Source of the DNA: Amycolatopsis lurida
GTDB lineage: Bacteria; Actinomycetota; Actinomycetes; Mycobacteriales; Pseudonocardiaceae
DNA length: 64,000 nt
NCBI RefSeq assembly: GCF_900105055.1
Contig: NZ_FNTA01000002.1
Location: 419,133 to 483,132 of the forward strand
Direction of reading: 5' to 3'
In this document: positions 20,359 through 26,453 of the stretch, in pieces
How positions within the stretch are numbered: position 1 is the first letter of the stretch
Layout: each line of letters starts with the position of its first letter
Program-made: the position numbers and the translations under genes
Notes under the pieces: model-generated
The model's input: the letters and a program-made list of their open reading frames with translations, nothing else
The model's database searches: none
Told to the model about the DNA's origin: nothing

Positions 20359-20778
20359 CTACTGAAGCAACCCGATCGGAACCGCCATGCCCACGAACAG
20401 CACGAGCTGGTAAGCGCTGTTGATCACGGTCAGCCGAGCGGGCTTCTGCTCGAAGCCGTTGTGCTGCGCCAGGGTGGACAGCGAAAAACCCAGCCACGCC
20501 ACGAATCCGACCGCCGGAGCGACCCAGAAGGAGTTCGTGGCGAAGAAGCCGGATGCGATGGAGCTGGCGGCCGCGAGTGCCAGAGCGGTGACGACGATCG
20601 ACGCCACGAGGACGACGAACGGCTGCTTGCCGCCTCTCGCGGAGTCCTCCTTGGTCACGCCGGTCAGCTTCCGCCAGGTGCCGCCGACGAGGCCCCAGTC
20701 GCTGTACCAGATCCACGCGATCGCCATCCCGGCCACGATCGCGACCACGACGGGCGGCCAGGTGATGCTCAGCTCCAC
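20359..20778 (-). CDS. DUF1761 four-helix membrane protein
   Basis: 139 residues with four hydrophobic helices (about 8-25, 55-75, 83-100 and 120-138). The DUF1761 signature is AIAWIWYSDWGLVGGTWRKL near the N-terminus. The function of the family is unknown. AGGAGGGC precedes the ATG. It is divergent from the HxlR-family regulator at 20827, with only 48 bases between starts, so that regulator probably controls this gene. Confidence 0.8.
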   Translation of the reverse strand: MELSITWPPVVVAIVAGMAIAWIWYSDWGLVGGTWRKLTGVTKEDSARGGKQPFVVLVASIVVTALALAAASSIASGFFATNSFWVAPAVGFVAWLGFSLSTLAQHNGFEQKPARLTVINSAYQLVLFVGMAVPIGLLQ

Positions 20779-20790
20779 GGAAGCCCTCCT

Positions 20791-20843
20791 TTGCCCTGAT
20801 CAGTGCAGTGGATATAATCAACCGCGATGGATAAAGTCAACCG
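20791..20843 (+). promoter_or_regulatory. Leaderless promoter with 19-bp-spaced direct repeats (HxlR site)
   Basis: TTGCCC (20791-20796), a 16-base spacer and a perfect TATAAT (20813-20818) put the transcription start at or next to the ATG at 20827. TGGATATAATCAACCG (20809-20824) is repeated as TGGATAAAGTCAACCG (20828-20843), 14 of 16 identical. HxlR proteins are known to bind direct repeats, so autorepression is likely. The second repeat lies within the first codons. Confidence 0.65.
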
Positions 20844-21501
20844 ACACTCGAAGAGTCCTCGAACCTACGGGCAGTTCTGCGCACTCGCGCGCTCCCTGGA
20901 CGTCGTGGGTGACCGCTGGACCCTCCTCATCGTGCGCGAACTCCTCGCCGGCCCGATGCGGTTCACGGAGCTGAAGACCTCACTCAGGGGTATCGCGACG
21001 AATCTCCTGTCCGAGCGGCTGAAGACCATGGAGGCGAACGGGATCGTCGAACGTCGCCTCCAAGCCGCTGCCGTCGCCTACGCCCTCACGCCGTGGGGGG
21101 CGGGGCTTCGAGAGGCGATGGAGGCGCTCGGCCGGTGGGGCGCGCCGCTGCTGGCGACCGGCCAGGGCGACGATGCCTTTCAGCCGCGCTGGCTGACCCT
21201 GGCCCTGCCTGCGCTTCTCCGCGGCGCGACCAGTTCTCCGCCCGTCGAGCTCGGCATCGAGACGGACGGCTTCCTCATGGTCCTTCGGATCGACGACGAC
21301 GGTCCGAGCGCATTCGTGCCCGATCGGGTACCGGCGTCGGTATTCACTGCCGCTCCCGACGTGATCGTCGCTCTGGTGGCTGGAACGATCGGCATCGAGC
21401 AGGCCGTCGCCGCCGGCGAATTCCGGGGCGACTTCACGGTCCTCCGAACCGCGTTCGTCACCGGTCGTGGGAAGGTGAGCCCGCCGACCGACGGCGACTG
21501 A
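20827..21501 (+). CDS. HxlR-family transcriptional regulator
   Basis: 224 residues. The winged helix (about 15-105) contains CALARSLDVVGDRWTLLIVR and GPMRFTELKTSLRGIATNLL, the family hallmark; the C-terminal half (about 110-220) is a sterol-carrier-like extension seen in many actinobacterial HxlR proteins. HxlR regulators usually respond to reactive aldehydes, quinones or disulfide stress; only one cysteine (C18) is visible near the DNA-binding domain. It is divergent from the DUF1761 and AhpD-like genes, which form a plausible regulon. Confidence 0.85.
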   Translation: MDKVNRHSKSPRTYGQFCALARSLDVVGDRWTLLIVRELLAGPMRFTELKTSLRGIATNLLSERLKTMEANGIVERRLQAAAVAYALTPWGAGLREAMEALGRWGAPLLATGQGDDAFQPRWLTLALPALLRGATSSPPVELGIETDGFLMVLRIDDDGPSAFVPDRVPASVFTAAPDVIVALVAGTIGIEQAVAAGEFRGDFTVLRTAFVTGRGKVSPPTDGD

Positions 21502-21530
21502 CCTCACGGGGAAGAGCCGAGTTCACCGGC

Positions 21531-22907
21531 TCAGGCGGACACCGTCGCTCGGTCGCGGAGCGAGACCTGCAGTTTGAAGCCCTCCGGCTTGAGGGTCAGC
21601 AGCTCCTGCACCTTCAGCCGATAGGACGGGTCGCCGCGCAGCTCGTACCGGCTCAGCACCATGCCGAGCACCAGGGTCGCCTCGTGCAGGGCGAACTGCC
21701 GCCCGATACAGGCCCGCTCGCCGGTGCCGAAGGGTTTGTAGACGTGCGCCGGGCGGGCACGGTTGCGTTCGGGGGAGAAGCGGTCCGGGTCGAACGACTC
21801 GGGATCGTCTCCCCACACGGGGTCACGGTGCAGTGCCGGAATGAGGACGAGCGCCCACTGCCCCTTCCGCATCGGGTACTCGCCGCCGACGACCGTGTCC
21901 ACCTGCGCCTGGCGCGCGAACGCGGGCGCCGTCGGCCAGAGCCGGAGCGCTTCGTCGAGCACTCGCCGGACGTAGCGGAGCTTCGCGACTTCCTCGTAGG
22001 ACGGGTCCGGGTTGTCACCCCAGACTTTGTCCACTTCGGACTGGGCGCGGGCCAGGACGTCCGGATTCCCGGCGAGGTAGTACAGCGCGAACGACAGCGC
22101 GCCCGACGTGGTTTCGTGCCCGGCGACGAGGAAGGTGATGATCTGATGCCGGATGTTGTCCTCGTCCAGCGCCTCGCCGGTGCTCGGCTGCGTGGTGTTC
22201 AGCATGAGGCCGAGGAGGTCTTCGGTGCTCGAATCGTTCCGGCGCGCCTCGATGACGTCGGCGACGACCGAGTGGAGGAATGCCAGGTTGGCTTCGTTGC
22301 GCCCGTTCGCCTTGCGGCTGAGGAGCGGGCCGATGACCGGCGGCTGGATCGCCCTTCGCTGGGCGTGCCGCAGCGTGCGGACCATCGCGGCGACGAACGG
22401 ATGCGGCTCGGCGCGTGCGAACGAAGAGAAGCTGTAACCGAATCCCGTCCGGCCGATGGTCTCCAGGGTCAGCTTGGTCATGTCGTCCGCGACGTCGACC
22501 TCGCCGCCCCTGTCCCACGTGTCCAGCAGTTCGCGGGTGATCGCCAGCATCGTCGGGTGGTAGCGCTGCATGGCGTTGCGGCTGAACGCGGGCGCGAGGA
22601 TCTCGTGTGCGCGCCGCCAGTTCGGCTCTTCGTTGTGTGCGGTGAACAGCCCGTCACCCCCGAGCGGGCGCAGGTTCGAGATCGCGGGCGTGATGTGCTT
22701 CGCGAAGCGCTTCTCGTCGGAGAGGTCGGCGACCATGTCGGCGCCGTTGACGAAGACGATGCTCCGGCCGAACACCTTGCGCTCGAAGACCGGGCCCAGC
22801 TCGGCGGCGTGCCGCATCGAGTCCTGGACCGGCGTTTTCGGCGACACGCCGAGCACGTCGCCGATGAGCGGAATCCGTCGCGGGGGATGGGGGAGAGCGG
22901 TGGCCAT
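21531..22907 (-). CDS. Cytochrome P450 resembling the CYP102 (BM3) heme domain, no reductase
   Basis: 458 residues, a stand-alone heme domain. Motifs: oxygen-activation helix AGHETTSG (262-269), ExxR in DEALRLWPTAPAF, and the heme loop FGTGERACIGRQFALHEATL with C400, the same number as the heme cysteine of P450 BM3. Similarity to CYP102 runs to the last strand (LTLKPEGF). CYP102 enzymes are fused to a reductase; this protein stops at the domain end, so it needs separate redox partners, and none is encoded nearby. A fatty-acid-type substrate is likely. AGGAGGGG precedes the ATG. A divergent TetR gene with an operator lies 75 bases away. Confidence 0.9.
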   Translation of the reverse strand: MATALPHPPRRIPLIGDVLGVSPKTPVQDSMRHAAELGPVFERKVFGRSIVFVNGADMVADLSDEKRFAKHITPAISNLRPLGGDGLFTAHNEEPNWRRAHEILAPAFSRNAMQRYHPTMLAITRELLDTWDRGGEVDVADDMTKLTLETIGRTGFGYSFSSFARAEPHPFVAAMVRTLRHAQRRAIQPPVIGPLLSRKANGRNEANLAFLHSVVADVIEARRNDSSTEDLLGLMLNTTQPSTGEALDEDNIRHQIITFLVAGHETTSGALSFALYYLAGNPDVLARAQSEVDKVWGDNPDPSYEEVAKLRYVRRVLDEALRLWPTAPAFARQAQVDTVVGGEYPMRKGQWALVLIPALHRDPVWGDDPESFDPDRFSPERNRARPAHVYKPFGTGERACIGRQFALHEATLVLGMVLSRYELRGDPSYRLKVQELLTLKPEGFKLQVSLRDRATVSA

Positions 22908-22971
22908 CGAGCCCCTCCTGATGAGCGCACTGTGCACTGTTGAACCGGCATCCAATAGCGAGCGTGGCCTG

Positions 22972-22993
22972 TTACTGAACTCGTGTCAAGTAA
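22972..22993. promoter_or_regulatory. Candidate TetR operator between the P450 and tetR-type gene
   Basis: TTACTGAA-N6-TCAAGTAA, arms matching at 6 of 8 positions and sharing perfect TTACT/AGTAA ends. It covers the first GTG of the TetR gene, consistent with autoregulation and repression of the P450 gene. Confidence 0.5.
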
Positions 22994-23603
22994 GTACGAT
23001 GCGCGGATGGCGCCGAGTACTTCCGGGAAGCCCCGCAGCAGGCTGAGCACCGCCGAGCGGCGGGAACAGCTGCTGCGGATCGGCGCCCGCCTGTTCGCGG
23101 AGCGGCCGTACGACGACGTGTGGATCGAGCAGGTCGCGGATATCGCCGAGGTGTCCCGAGGGCTGCTGTACCACTACTTCCCGACGAAACGGGACTTCGT
23201 CACCGAGGTCATCAGGGCGGAGGGTGAACGGCTGCTCGAGATGACCAAGTCCGATCCCACGCTCCCCGTGGCGGAGCAGTTGACGGCCGGACTCGACGCG
23301 TATCTGCGCTACGTCGAAGCCAACGAGGACGGCTACCGGGCACTGCACTCGGGCACGTCGATCGCCGTCGACGGCGTCCGCGAAGTCCTGGACAACAACT
23401 TCGCCGAGCAGGGACGCCGGATCCTCGAGGTGCTGTGCCCGGACGACGAGCCGCCGGAGGCCCTGCGAGTGCTCGTCCGCGGCTGGCTGGCCTTCGTCGT
23501 CGCGGTCTGCCTCGACTGGCTCAAGTACCGGAAACTGACCCGGGACCAGATCCGGGATCTGTGCGCGAAGGCGCTGCTCGACATCGTCGACGTGCCAACA
23601 TGA
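22983..23603 (+). CDS. TetR-family repressor
   Basis: 206 residues from the GTG at 22983, or 198 from the ATG at 23007; the operator palindrome overlaps the first start, which favours the second or a leaderless message. The N-terminal helix-turn-helix reads IEQVADIAEVSRGLLYHYFP, preceded by RREQLLRIGARLFAERPYDD. The C-terminal part is helical ligand-binding sequence. The divergent CYP102-like P450 is the obvious target: BM3-type P450s are often controlled by fatty-acid-sensing TetR repressors. The 3' end overlaps the convergent glycosyltransferase gene by 83 bases. Confidence 0.8.
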   Translation: MSSKYDARMAPSTSGKPRSRLSTAERREQLLRIGARLFAERPYDDVWIEQVADIAEVSRGLLYHYFPTKRDFVTEVIRAEGERLLEMTKSDPTLPVAEQLTAGLDAYLRYVEANEDGYRALHSGTSIAVDGVREVLDNNFAEQGRRILEVLCPDDEPPEALRVLVRGWLAFVVAVCLDWLKYRKLTRDQIRDLCAKALLDIVDVPT

Positions 23604-24321
23604 CCTCGGCGCGTTCCTCGATCAGCTTCATCCGCGCGAGCCGCTCGCCGTCGTCGTTGTGCGCCGCGGACCGGGTGACCTGACCGGCCCACTTCCGGTA
23701 GAACATGCCGCACGCGGAGACAAAGTAGCCGTCTGAACAGGCGTTGGCGGCGAGGATCAGCCCGGTGTCCTCCGACGCGGGCAGCGCCATCCAACCGCCC
23801 AGTTCCAGCAACAGGTCGCGGCGGATGCACAACGTCCCGGCCACCACCGACGACACGTAGCCGTTGCGCTGCCAGTGGCGCAGGATCGCGCCGCGTTCGA
23901 TCCGGCCCTCCTCGGGATCGCTGTCGACGCCAGCCGTGGTCCCGTCGGGAAGGAGGTCGAGGACCCGGCAGGTCGTCCAGCCGATCTCGGGATCCTCCAG
24001 CGCCGCGATGTCGCGTGCGAGCGCGCCGGACGCCAGGAGGTCGTCCGCGTCGAGTGCCTTGATCAGCTCGCCGGAGGCGCGGGACAACGCCATCATCCGC
24101 GCGACTCCGGGGCCGCCCCGGCGCCCCGAGCCGGGCAGTACCCGCTCGTCCGCGGGGACGACGCCGTCGAGCAGACCCGTCTCGCCGTCCTCCTGCACCA
24201 GCCATTCCCAGGCCCAGCCCGGCGGGAGTTCCTGTGCGGCGAGGGATTCGTACGCCTCGGTCAAGTACCGCAGGCTCGGCGGGTGGACCGGGGTGATCAC
24301 GCTGACGACCGGCATGCTCAC
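23521..24321 (-). CDS. Family 2 glycosyltransferase
   Basis: 266 residues. The GT-A fold begins MSMPVVSVITPVHPPSLRYL; the nucleotide-sugar metal motif is ALDADDLL near residue 93; GGPGVARMMALSRASGE is the typical GT2 segment before it, and an SEDTGL acidic motif lies near 184. It overlaps the upstream methyltransferase stop by 4 bases (ATGA), so the two are translationally coupled. The last 27 or so residues run antisense through the TetR gene and may be a read-on tail after loss of an earlier stop. Acceptor and donor are unknown. Confidence 0.75.
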   Translation of the reverse strand: MSMPVVSVITPVHPPSLRYLTEAYESLAAQELPPGWAWEWLVQEDGETGLLDGVVPADERVLPGSGRRGGPGVARMMALSRASGELIKALDADDLLASGALARDIAALEDPEIGWTTCRVLDLLPDGTTAGVDSDPEEGRIERGAILRHWQRNGYVSSVVAGTLCIRRDLLLELGGWMALPASEDTGLILAANACSDGYFVSACGMFYRKWAGQVTRSAAHNDDGERLARMKLIEERAEVMLARRRCRAAPSRTDPGSGPGSVSGT

Positions 24322-24947
24322 TCCGGGCGGCGGGCGAGGATCAGCAGGTGCTCCTCCGGCGGTGTCCCCGGCTCGTCCGCGGTGAAGAGCTCCGAATGGG
24401 TTCCGGTGACCTCCAGCCCGGCCGCCTCGACCCGACGCACGAGGTCGTCCGGGGCGAAACTGGTCTCGAGGAAGGTGCGGCCGAAGAACTCCGCCGGCAC
24501 GTCTTCGGCGTCACGCGGAACGGTGACCAGCGCGAAAAGCCCACCCGGCACCAGCCAGCCCGCGATGTCCGCGAGCACGGCTTCGGTGTCCTTGCGCGGC
24601 ATCTGGAGGAACGGGAAGAAGGCGCAGACGGCCTCCCACGACTCGGACGGCGAGGCCCACTCACGTACGTCGGCGTGGACGAAGGTGGCGGCTGGAACCT
24701 GCTCGCGAGCGAGCCCGATCATCACCGGCGACACATCGAGCCCCGTCACCCGATGACCGGCGGAGGAGAGGTCCTCGGCGACCGGCCTGCCGGTCCCGCT
24801 GCCGATGTCGAGCACTCTCGACGACGGCGGCAAGGTGTCCAGCAGATGCCGCACCGCCCTGTCGACCGCTGGCGCCCGCCCGAAGACGTCTTCGTAGGCG
24901 GAACCGATGGCGTCGAACAACTCTGCCGCCGTGACCGGTCGGTCCAT
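24318..24947 (-). CDS. Class I SAM-dependent methyltransferase
   Basis: 209 residues. Rossmann-fold motif I is SRVLDIGSGTGRPVAEDL, the acidic motif II is GLDVSPVMIGLAR, and motif post-I/III regions are VHADVREW and WLVPGGLFALV. This Methyltransf_25-like type acts on small molecules. It is coupled to the GT2 gene through an ATGA overlap, suggesting that the pair modifies the same glycosylated product. No other biosynthetic gene is adjacent. Confidence 0.8.
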   Translation of the reverse strand: MDRPVTAAELFDAIGSAYEDVFGRAPAVDRAVRHLLDTLPPSSRVLDIGSGTGRPVAEDLSSAGHRVTGLDVSPVMIGLAREQVPAATFVHADVREWASPSESWEAVCAFFPFLQMPRKDTEAVLADIAGWLVPGGLFALVTVPRDAEDVPAEFFGRTFLETSFAPDDLVRRVEAAGLEVTGTHSELFTADEPGTPPEEHLLILARRPE

Positions 24948-25071
24948 CGCACAGCTCCCCGGATCGAGTGGATCTCCCTCCGGCGAGGCTACCGATCGAC
25001 GTCCTCAAAGGACGGGCCCACCCGGGCCCTTAGACTGGAGCCGACGGAGTTACTGGGGTTTGGGGTTCAAG

Positions 25072-25416
25072 ATGAGCGTGTCGAGTGACGAGTTCCACCG
25101 GATGCTGAAGTCGCTCGCCGACGTCGAGCGATCCGACGCGAAGGAGTGGGAGTCGTTCAGCGTGCGCGGGAAGCGGTTCGGCTACTACTGGCCGCGGACC
25201 CAGACCGTCGGACTGAAGCAGACGCTCTCGGAACAGGAAGCCCTCGTGGCCGAGCGGCCAGACGTCTTCGAGGTGCAGTTCACGGCCGGAGGATTCGGCT
25301 GGGTGGTGGTGTACCTCGATGGTATCGAATCCGACGAGCTGAACGAATTGGTCTACGAGGCATGGCGGCTGTCCGCTCCCGAAGAACTGATCGATCAGGT
25401 TCCGCCGCCTTGCTGA
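25072..25416 (+). CDS. MmcQ/YjbR-like protein
   Basis: 114 residues of the small YjbR/MmcQ alpha-beta fold: YYWPRTQTVGLKQTLSEQEA and an FEVQFTAGGFGWVVVYLDGI segment, then DELNELVYEAWRLSAPEELI at the C-terminus. The family is widespread and of unknown function, sometimes called DNA-binding. The ATG at 25072 was chosen because the conserved region follows directly. It is the last ordinary gene before the repeated small-RNA-like elements, the first of which starts 18 bases after its stop. Confidence 0.75.
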   Translation: MSVSSDEFHRMLKSLADVERSDAKEWESFSVRGKRFGYYWPRTQTVGLKQTLSEQEALVAERPDVFEVQFTAGGFGWVVVYLDGIESDELNELVYEAWRLSAPEELIDQVPPPC

Positions 25417-25434
25417 GCGATCCCGCATTCGTGT

Positions 25435-25485
25435 GTTGACGCGCGTCACTTTTTTCGGGGGGAACATTTTCCGGGTCGTGGCGTT
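25435..25485 (+). promoter_or_regulatory. Array copy 1: palindrome plus ECF-like promoter
   Basis: GTTGACGCGCGTCAC (25435-25449), 11 bases, then GGAAC (25461-25465), N16 and CGTT (25482-25485). GGAAC-N16/17-CGTT fits the SigE/SigH/SigR class of extracytoplasmic sigma promoters. The palindrome is also close to a CRP-type site (TTGA-N6-TCAC). Confidence 0.6.
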
Positions 25486-25489
25486 GTAG

Positions 25490-25664
25490 AGAGTGTCGGT
25501 ACGGATGGTGCCCCCGGGCCTCACCCTTCGCCTTCATGGAATACCGGTTCGGCCGGAGCCATGTCGTGCCTTTCGCCGAGAGGCGGCCCACCGTATCGGC
25601 CTTTGCTCCCGCTTCCGCTCGCAGGTGACCCCCAGACCTTCGCTGAGCGGGAGCGGGTCTTTTT
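25490..25664 (+). ncRNA. Putative small RNA, array copy 1 (full length)
   Basis: Predicted transcript of about 175 nt. The first part (to about 25590) is shared almost base for base with copy 3. It contains a hairpin CGCC-GAGA-GGCG with a GNRA-type tetraloop (about 25573-25584) and a short frame starting at 25505 (MVPPGLTLRLHGIPVRPEPC). The 3' part is a long hairpin, CCCGCTTCCGCTC with GAGCGGGAGCGGG, extended by AGGT/ACCT around the loop GACCCCCAG, and followed by GTCTTTTTC. No known RNA family is recognised. Confidence 0.5.
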
Positions 25665-25682
25665 CGTCCGACCGGCAGTCGG

Positions 25683-25733
25683 GTTGACGCACGTCACCTG
25701 CTCGTCGGGAACATTTTCGCGTGTCGGCGCGTT
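25683..25733 (+). promoter_or_regulatory. Array copy 2: palindrome plus ECF-like promoter
   Basis: GTTGACGCACGTCAC (25683-25697), 10 bases, GGAAC (25708-25712), N17, CGTT (25730-25733), followed by ATATCAATTG. Same order and spacing as copy 1. Confidence 0.6.
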
Positions 25734-25737
25734 ATAT

Positions 25738-25806
25738 CAATTGTTGGCTCCCGCTTCCGCTCGCAGGTAACCCCCAGACCTTCGCAGAGCGGGGGCGGGT
25801 CTTTTT
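25738..25806 (+). ncRNA. Putative small RNA, array copy 2 (short form)
   Basis: Predicted transcript of about 70 nt, essentially only the terminal hairpin: CCCGCTTCCGCTC pairs with GAGCGGGGGCGGG (two wobble pairs), AGGT pairs with ACCT around AACCCCCAG, and GTCTTTTTC follows. The 5' region found in copies 1 and 3 is missing. Confidence 0.5.
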
Positions 25807-25819
25807 CGTACATTCGAGT

Positions 25820-25881
25820 GTAGACGCGGGTCACACCGATTCGGGATCGGTGCCGGGGAACATTTCGAACGGCCGTGCGTT
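25820..25881 (+). promoter_or_regulatory. Array copy 3: palindrome plus ECF-like promoter
   Basis: GTAGACGCGGGTCAC (25820-25834), 22 bases, GGAAC (25857-25861), N16, CGTT (25878-25881). The palindrome is one helical turn further upstream than in copies 1 and 2. Confidence 0.6.
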
Positions 25882-25885
25882 GTAG

Positions 25886-26059
25886 AGAGTGTCGGTACGG
25901 ATGGTGCCCCCGGGCCTCACCCTTCGCCTTCACGGAATACCGGTTCGGCCGGAGCCGTGTTGAGCTTTTCGCCGAGAGGCGGCCCCCGTACCGGCCACAA
26001 ACTCCCGCTTCCTGCTCGCAGGAACCCCCAGCCTTCGCTGAGCGGAAGCGGGACCTTTT
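25886..26059 (+). ncRNA. Putative small RNA, array copy 3 (full length)
   Basis: About 174 nt. It keeps the 5' region, the GAGA tetraloop hairpin (about 25968-25979) and the same 20-codon frame, now closed by TGA after PEPC. The terminal hairpin is CTCCCGCTTCCTGCTC with GAGCGGAAGCGGGA and AGG/CCT around AACCCCCAG, followed by CCTTTTCC. Paired changes relative to copy 1 (T:G to T:A pairs, loss of both partners of the fourth A:T pair) support the fold. Confidence 0.5.
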
Positions 26060-26404
26060 CCTTCAGCCGATCGCCGGTTCGACGGCTTTTGTTTGGGTTC
26101 CGAATCGTCTCGAGCGTGATCGGGATGCACGGTCGGTGGTCCGTGAAGGCTTCCTCCTACCTTGAGGGTAGTGAAGGGGCTCTTCGCTACGTGCTCGCGT
26201 GGTCGGAGGGCGATCTCACGTGGTTGGAAGCCGACCTCGCGTCATCTGGTGGAGATCCTGGTCCGGACACAAAAGTGCCGCCAACTTGCCTGCGGGACCA
26301 CGTCGCGCTTGTAGGTGTGTGCGTCAAGTGCGGGTCTGGCAAGGTCGCGATCAGGACGTTGACAGGGCGCCTTTGAGTCGTTAGTCGGGTTCGCCGGATC
26401 TGTG
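26060..26404. other. Intergenic stretch without recognisable gene
   Basis: About 345 bases between the small-RNA-like array and the inverted HNH duplication. Reading frames here have no recognisable protein character. A TTGACA-N17-TAGTCG promoter-like pair starts at 26359 and a CTACC/GGGTAG mini-hairpin lies near 26160; neither has an obvious product. Confidence 0.5.
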
Positions 26405-26410
26405 GGCATG

Positions 26411-26449
26411 GCGAGGGGCCCGTCGCCGGTGTGGCTGGCGGGCTCCTCG
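26411..26449. terminator. GC-rich hairpin after the left HNH gene
   Basis: CGAGGGGCCCGTCGCCGG and CCGGCGGGCTCCTCGG-like arms form a long stem with a short GTGTGG loop, immediately after the stop codon. The same structure follows the right copy at 63103-63141. Confidence 0.6.
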
Positions 26450-26453
26450 GGGC

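Noticed and set aside
25435..25700. GTTGACGC palindromes read as sigma-70 -35 boxes
   Set aside because: No TANNNT box at 16-19 bases downstream in any of the copies, whereas GGAAC-N16/17-CGTT is present in all three.
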